The translations under genes and the position numbers were made by a program. A stretch of 64,000 nucleotides of DNA from Treponema sp. UBA4873 (GTDB lineage: Bacteria; Spirochaetota; Spirochaetia; Treponematales; Treponemataceae). This document shows positions 63,100-64,000 of the stretch, piece after piece. The stretch lies in contig DHDP01000018.1 of the NCBI GenBank assembly GCA_002399405.1, forward strand, positions 373,339 through 437,338, given 5' to 3'. Under the pieces are notes generated by a model that ran no database searches, was not told the DNA's origin, and was given only the letters and a program-made list of their open reading frames with translations. Every line of letters starts with the position of its first letter. Position 1 is the first letter of the stretch.

Positions 63100-63154
63100 C
63101 CGGCCTGCACTGTGTACACAGTTGCATCTGTACTACATACACAGTGCGGACCGG
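63100..63154. repeat. Second inverted repeat sharing GCACTGTGTAC with the first
   Basis: CCGG-xxx-GCACTGTGTA (63100-63116) faces TACACAGTGC-xxx-CCGG (63138-63154). Its GCACTGTGTAC also occurs in the right arm region of the neighbouring repeat (63062-63072), so the two hairpins are related. Confidence 0.7.
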
Positions 63155-63208
63155 ATCAGAGAAATTTGTCGATTTTGATAAATTACTGAAGGGAAAAGAA
63201 ACGCCAGT

Positions 63209-63838
63209 TTATTTTATAACATGAATCCTGTTTGCATCATACCGGTCTTCCTGCTGCTGTGCTGCGGACGGATAACCGACGGGAATGAGCACATACGGTA
63301 CAATATTATCCGGAAGGTTCAGCACAGTACTGACTGTTTTCATCCGGTCGGGAATCGGTGCGATACTCAGAAATACAGTTCCCAGCCCGAGACCTGCCGC
63401 CTCTATCATAATATTTTCCGCGCAGCATGCCATATCGATAAGAGGAAAGTCTGGATACAGCAGTTTGTTTTTATCATAGCAGAGTATGAGTAGCAGCGGA
63501 GCATTCGCTGCAGGAGACGCATAGCGGTCCGCCCTGGAAAGTTTCTCCATAACGTCGTGATTTTCGGTAATATAGAATTCCCACGGCTGTTCGTTGCCCG
63601 CCGACGGAGCCGCCATGGCTGCACGGAGCAGTTTATCGAGTTTTTCCTGTTCAACTTTTTGTGGTGTGAATGAACGTACGCTTGTACGCAGAAATACAGG
63701 GTCTTCCGCTGCCGTTGTCATATTTTTATCAGCCTCCGTTATCTGTTTTTTCCCTGCCGCGACTGCGACCGTAATTCCGCATACTGCTGCAAGAAAAAAT
63801 AGTAAAATACTTATTTTGACGAAAATTGTATTCATCAT
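63209..63838 (-). CDS. Nitroreductase-family protein with N-terminal membrane/signal segment
   Basis: A 209-residue protein with a nitroreductase FMN-binding fold (RTSVRSFTPQKVEQEKLDKLLRAAMAAPSAGNEQPWEFYI; IDMACCAENIMIEAAGLGLGTVFLSI; IPVGYP). Such enzymes normally work in the cytoplasm, but here residues 7-27 (KISILLFFLAAVCGITVAVAA) form a hydrophobic helix followed by a basic linker, so it is exported or membrane-anchored. The start is taken at the first of two consecutive ATGs (63838); a TTG 19 codons earlier is possible. Ribosome binding is poor at both. Confidence 0.8.
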   Translation of the reverse strand: MMNTIFVKISILLFFLAAVCGITVAVAAGKKQITEADKNMTTAAEDPVFLRTSVRSFTPQKVEQEKLDKLLRAAMAAPSAGNEQPWEFYITENHDVMEKLSRADRYASPAANAPLLLILCYDKNKLLYPDFPLIDMACCAENIMIEAAGLGLGTVFLSIAPIPDRMKTVSTVLNLPDNIVPYVLIPVGYPSAAQQQEDRYDANRIHVIK

Positions 63839-63891
63839 GTCTGAAATATACCGTACAAATGTTGCACATACAATAACTTTTTCCAAATGGT

Positions 63892-64000
63892 TCAACCACG
63901 ACGAATCACGGTGTTTAAAAGTTCTCTGAACTGCGCTGTAATGTCGTGTGACGGCTTTCTTTTTTTCTTATTATGGCGGAATGCGGCGGTTTGTTTAAAA
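63892..64000 (-). CDS. C-terminal end of an unidentified protein, partial
   Basis: One minus-strand frame is open from the window edge to a TGA at 63892-63894 and reads KQTAAFRHNKKKRKPSHD, then ITAQFRELLNTVIRRG. The amino-acid mix and codons look like a real protein tail ending in a helix. The rest lies beyond the window, so no function can be given. It would be upstream of the nitroreductase gene in the same direction and may share its operon. Confidence 0.45.
   Translation of the reverse strand, partial: FKQTAAFRHNKKKRKPSHDITAQFRELLNTVIRRG

Noticed and set aside
62760..63180. CRISPR array in the repeat-rich gap
   Set aside because: The repeats are inverted pairs, not regularly spaced direct repeats, and there are no cas genes.

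Overview
The window looks like chromosomal core DNA of a spirochaete, most likely a free-living or host-associated Treponema with roughly balanced GC. The main reasons are a V/A-type ATPase operon in place of an F-type one, the gene order rplU-prp-rpmA-obgE-nadD-yqeK-LCP-rsfS, spirochaete-style lipoprotein signals, two MAF/DUF115 motility-accessory proteins, and frequent TTG starts. The genus is an inference from gene content; no rRNA is present to confirm it. There is no prophage, CRISPR array or intact insertion sequence.

Layout. 13-14860: a degenerate HD-GYP protein, a DUF115 protein, a class B PBP and signal peptidase I (leftward); an M23/LysM endopeptidase, a zinc-ribbon protein and a beta-propeller/NodB-like protein (rightward); a D,D-carboxypeptidase, chorismate synthase and a very large 7TMR-DISM pseudo-hybrid regulator with a LuxR output domain (leftward). 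14861-17530: dapA-asd, bracketed by two diverged copies of a palindromic repeat of about 260 bp. 17531-24904: lineage-specific proteins, a lipoprotein and a GH35 beta-galactosidase. 25071-28947: acyltransferase, GT8, GT2, acyltransferase, probably an envelope glycolipid locus. 29050-31195: pgk and tpiA. 31429-42295: secG, a PTS-IIA-like gene, the nine V-ATPase genes (G, C, I, K, F, E, A, B, D), then UspA and a J-domain protein. 42348-44771: map and htrA. 45010-49949: the ribosome-assembly and housekeeping operon. 49950-50261: an extremely acidic small protein. 50464-53830: ispE, spoVG, tRNA-Gln, rplY, tilS. 53832-59400: an Asp-rich-repeat exported protein, a second trypsin-like lipoprotein and lepA. 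59428-64000: a second DUF115 protein, a PpiD-like foldase, a 590-bp structured intergenic region, an exported nitroreductase-like protein and the tail of an unidentified gene.

How it fits together. Much of the window serves the envelope: peptidoglycan synthesis and trimming (PBP, D,D-carboxypeptidase, M23), secretion and quality control (LepB, SecG, two HtrA-like proteases, PpiD-like), glycolipid assembly, and ion pumping by the V-ATPase. Several signalling or enzyme folds have lost catalytic residues (HD-GYP, hybrid kinase, NodB, parvulin), which suggests ligand-sensing or scaffold roles. The most unusual non-coding signals are the paired palindromes around dapA-asd, a three-stem structured segment at 62820-62920 that resembles a TnpB guide-RNA scaffold but has no tnpB next to it, and the long perfect inverted repeats at 63031-63154. 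Several genes have a promoter -10 hexamer only 6-11 nt from the start codon, which points to leaderless mRNAs.
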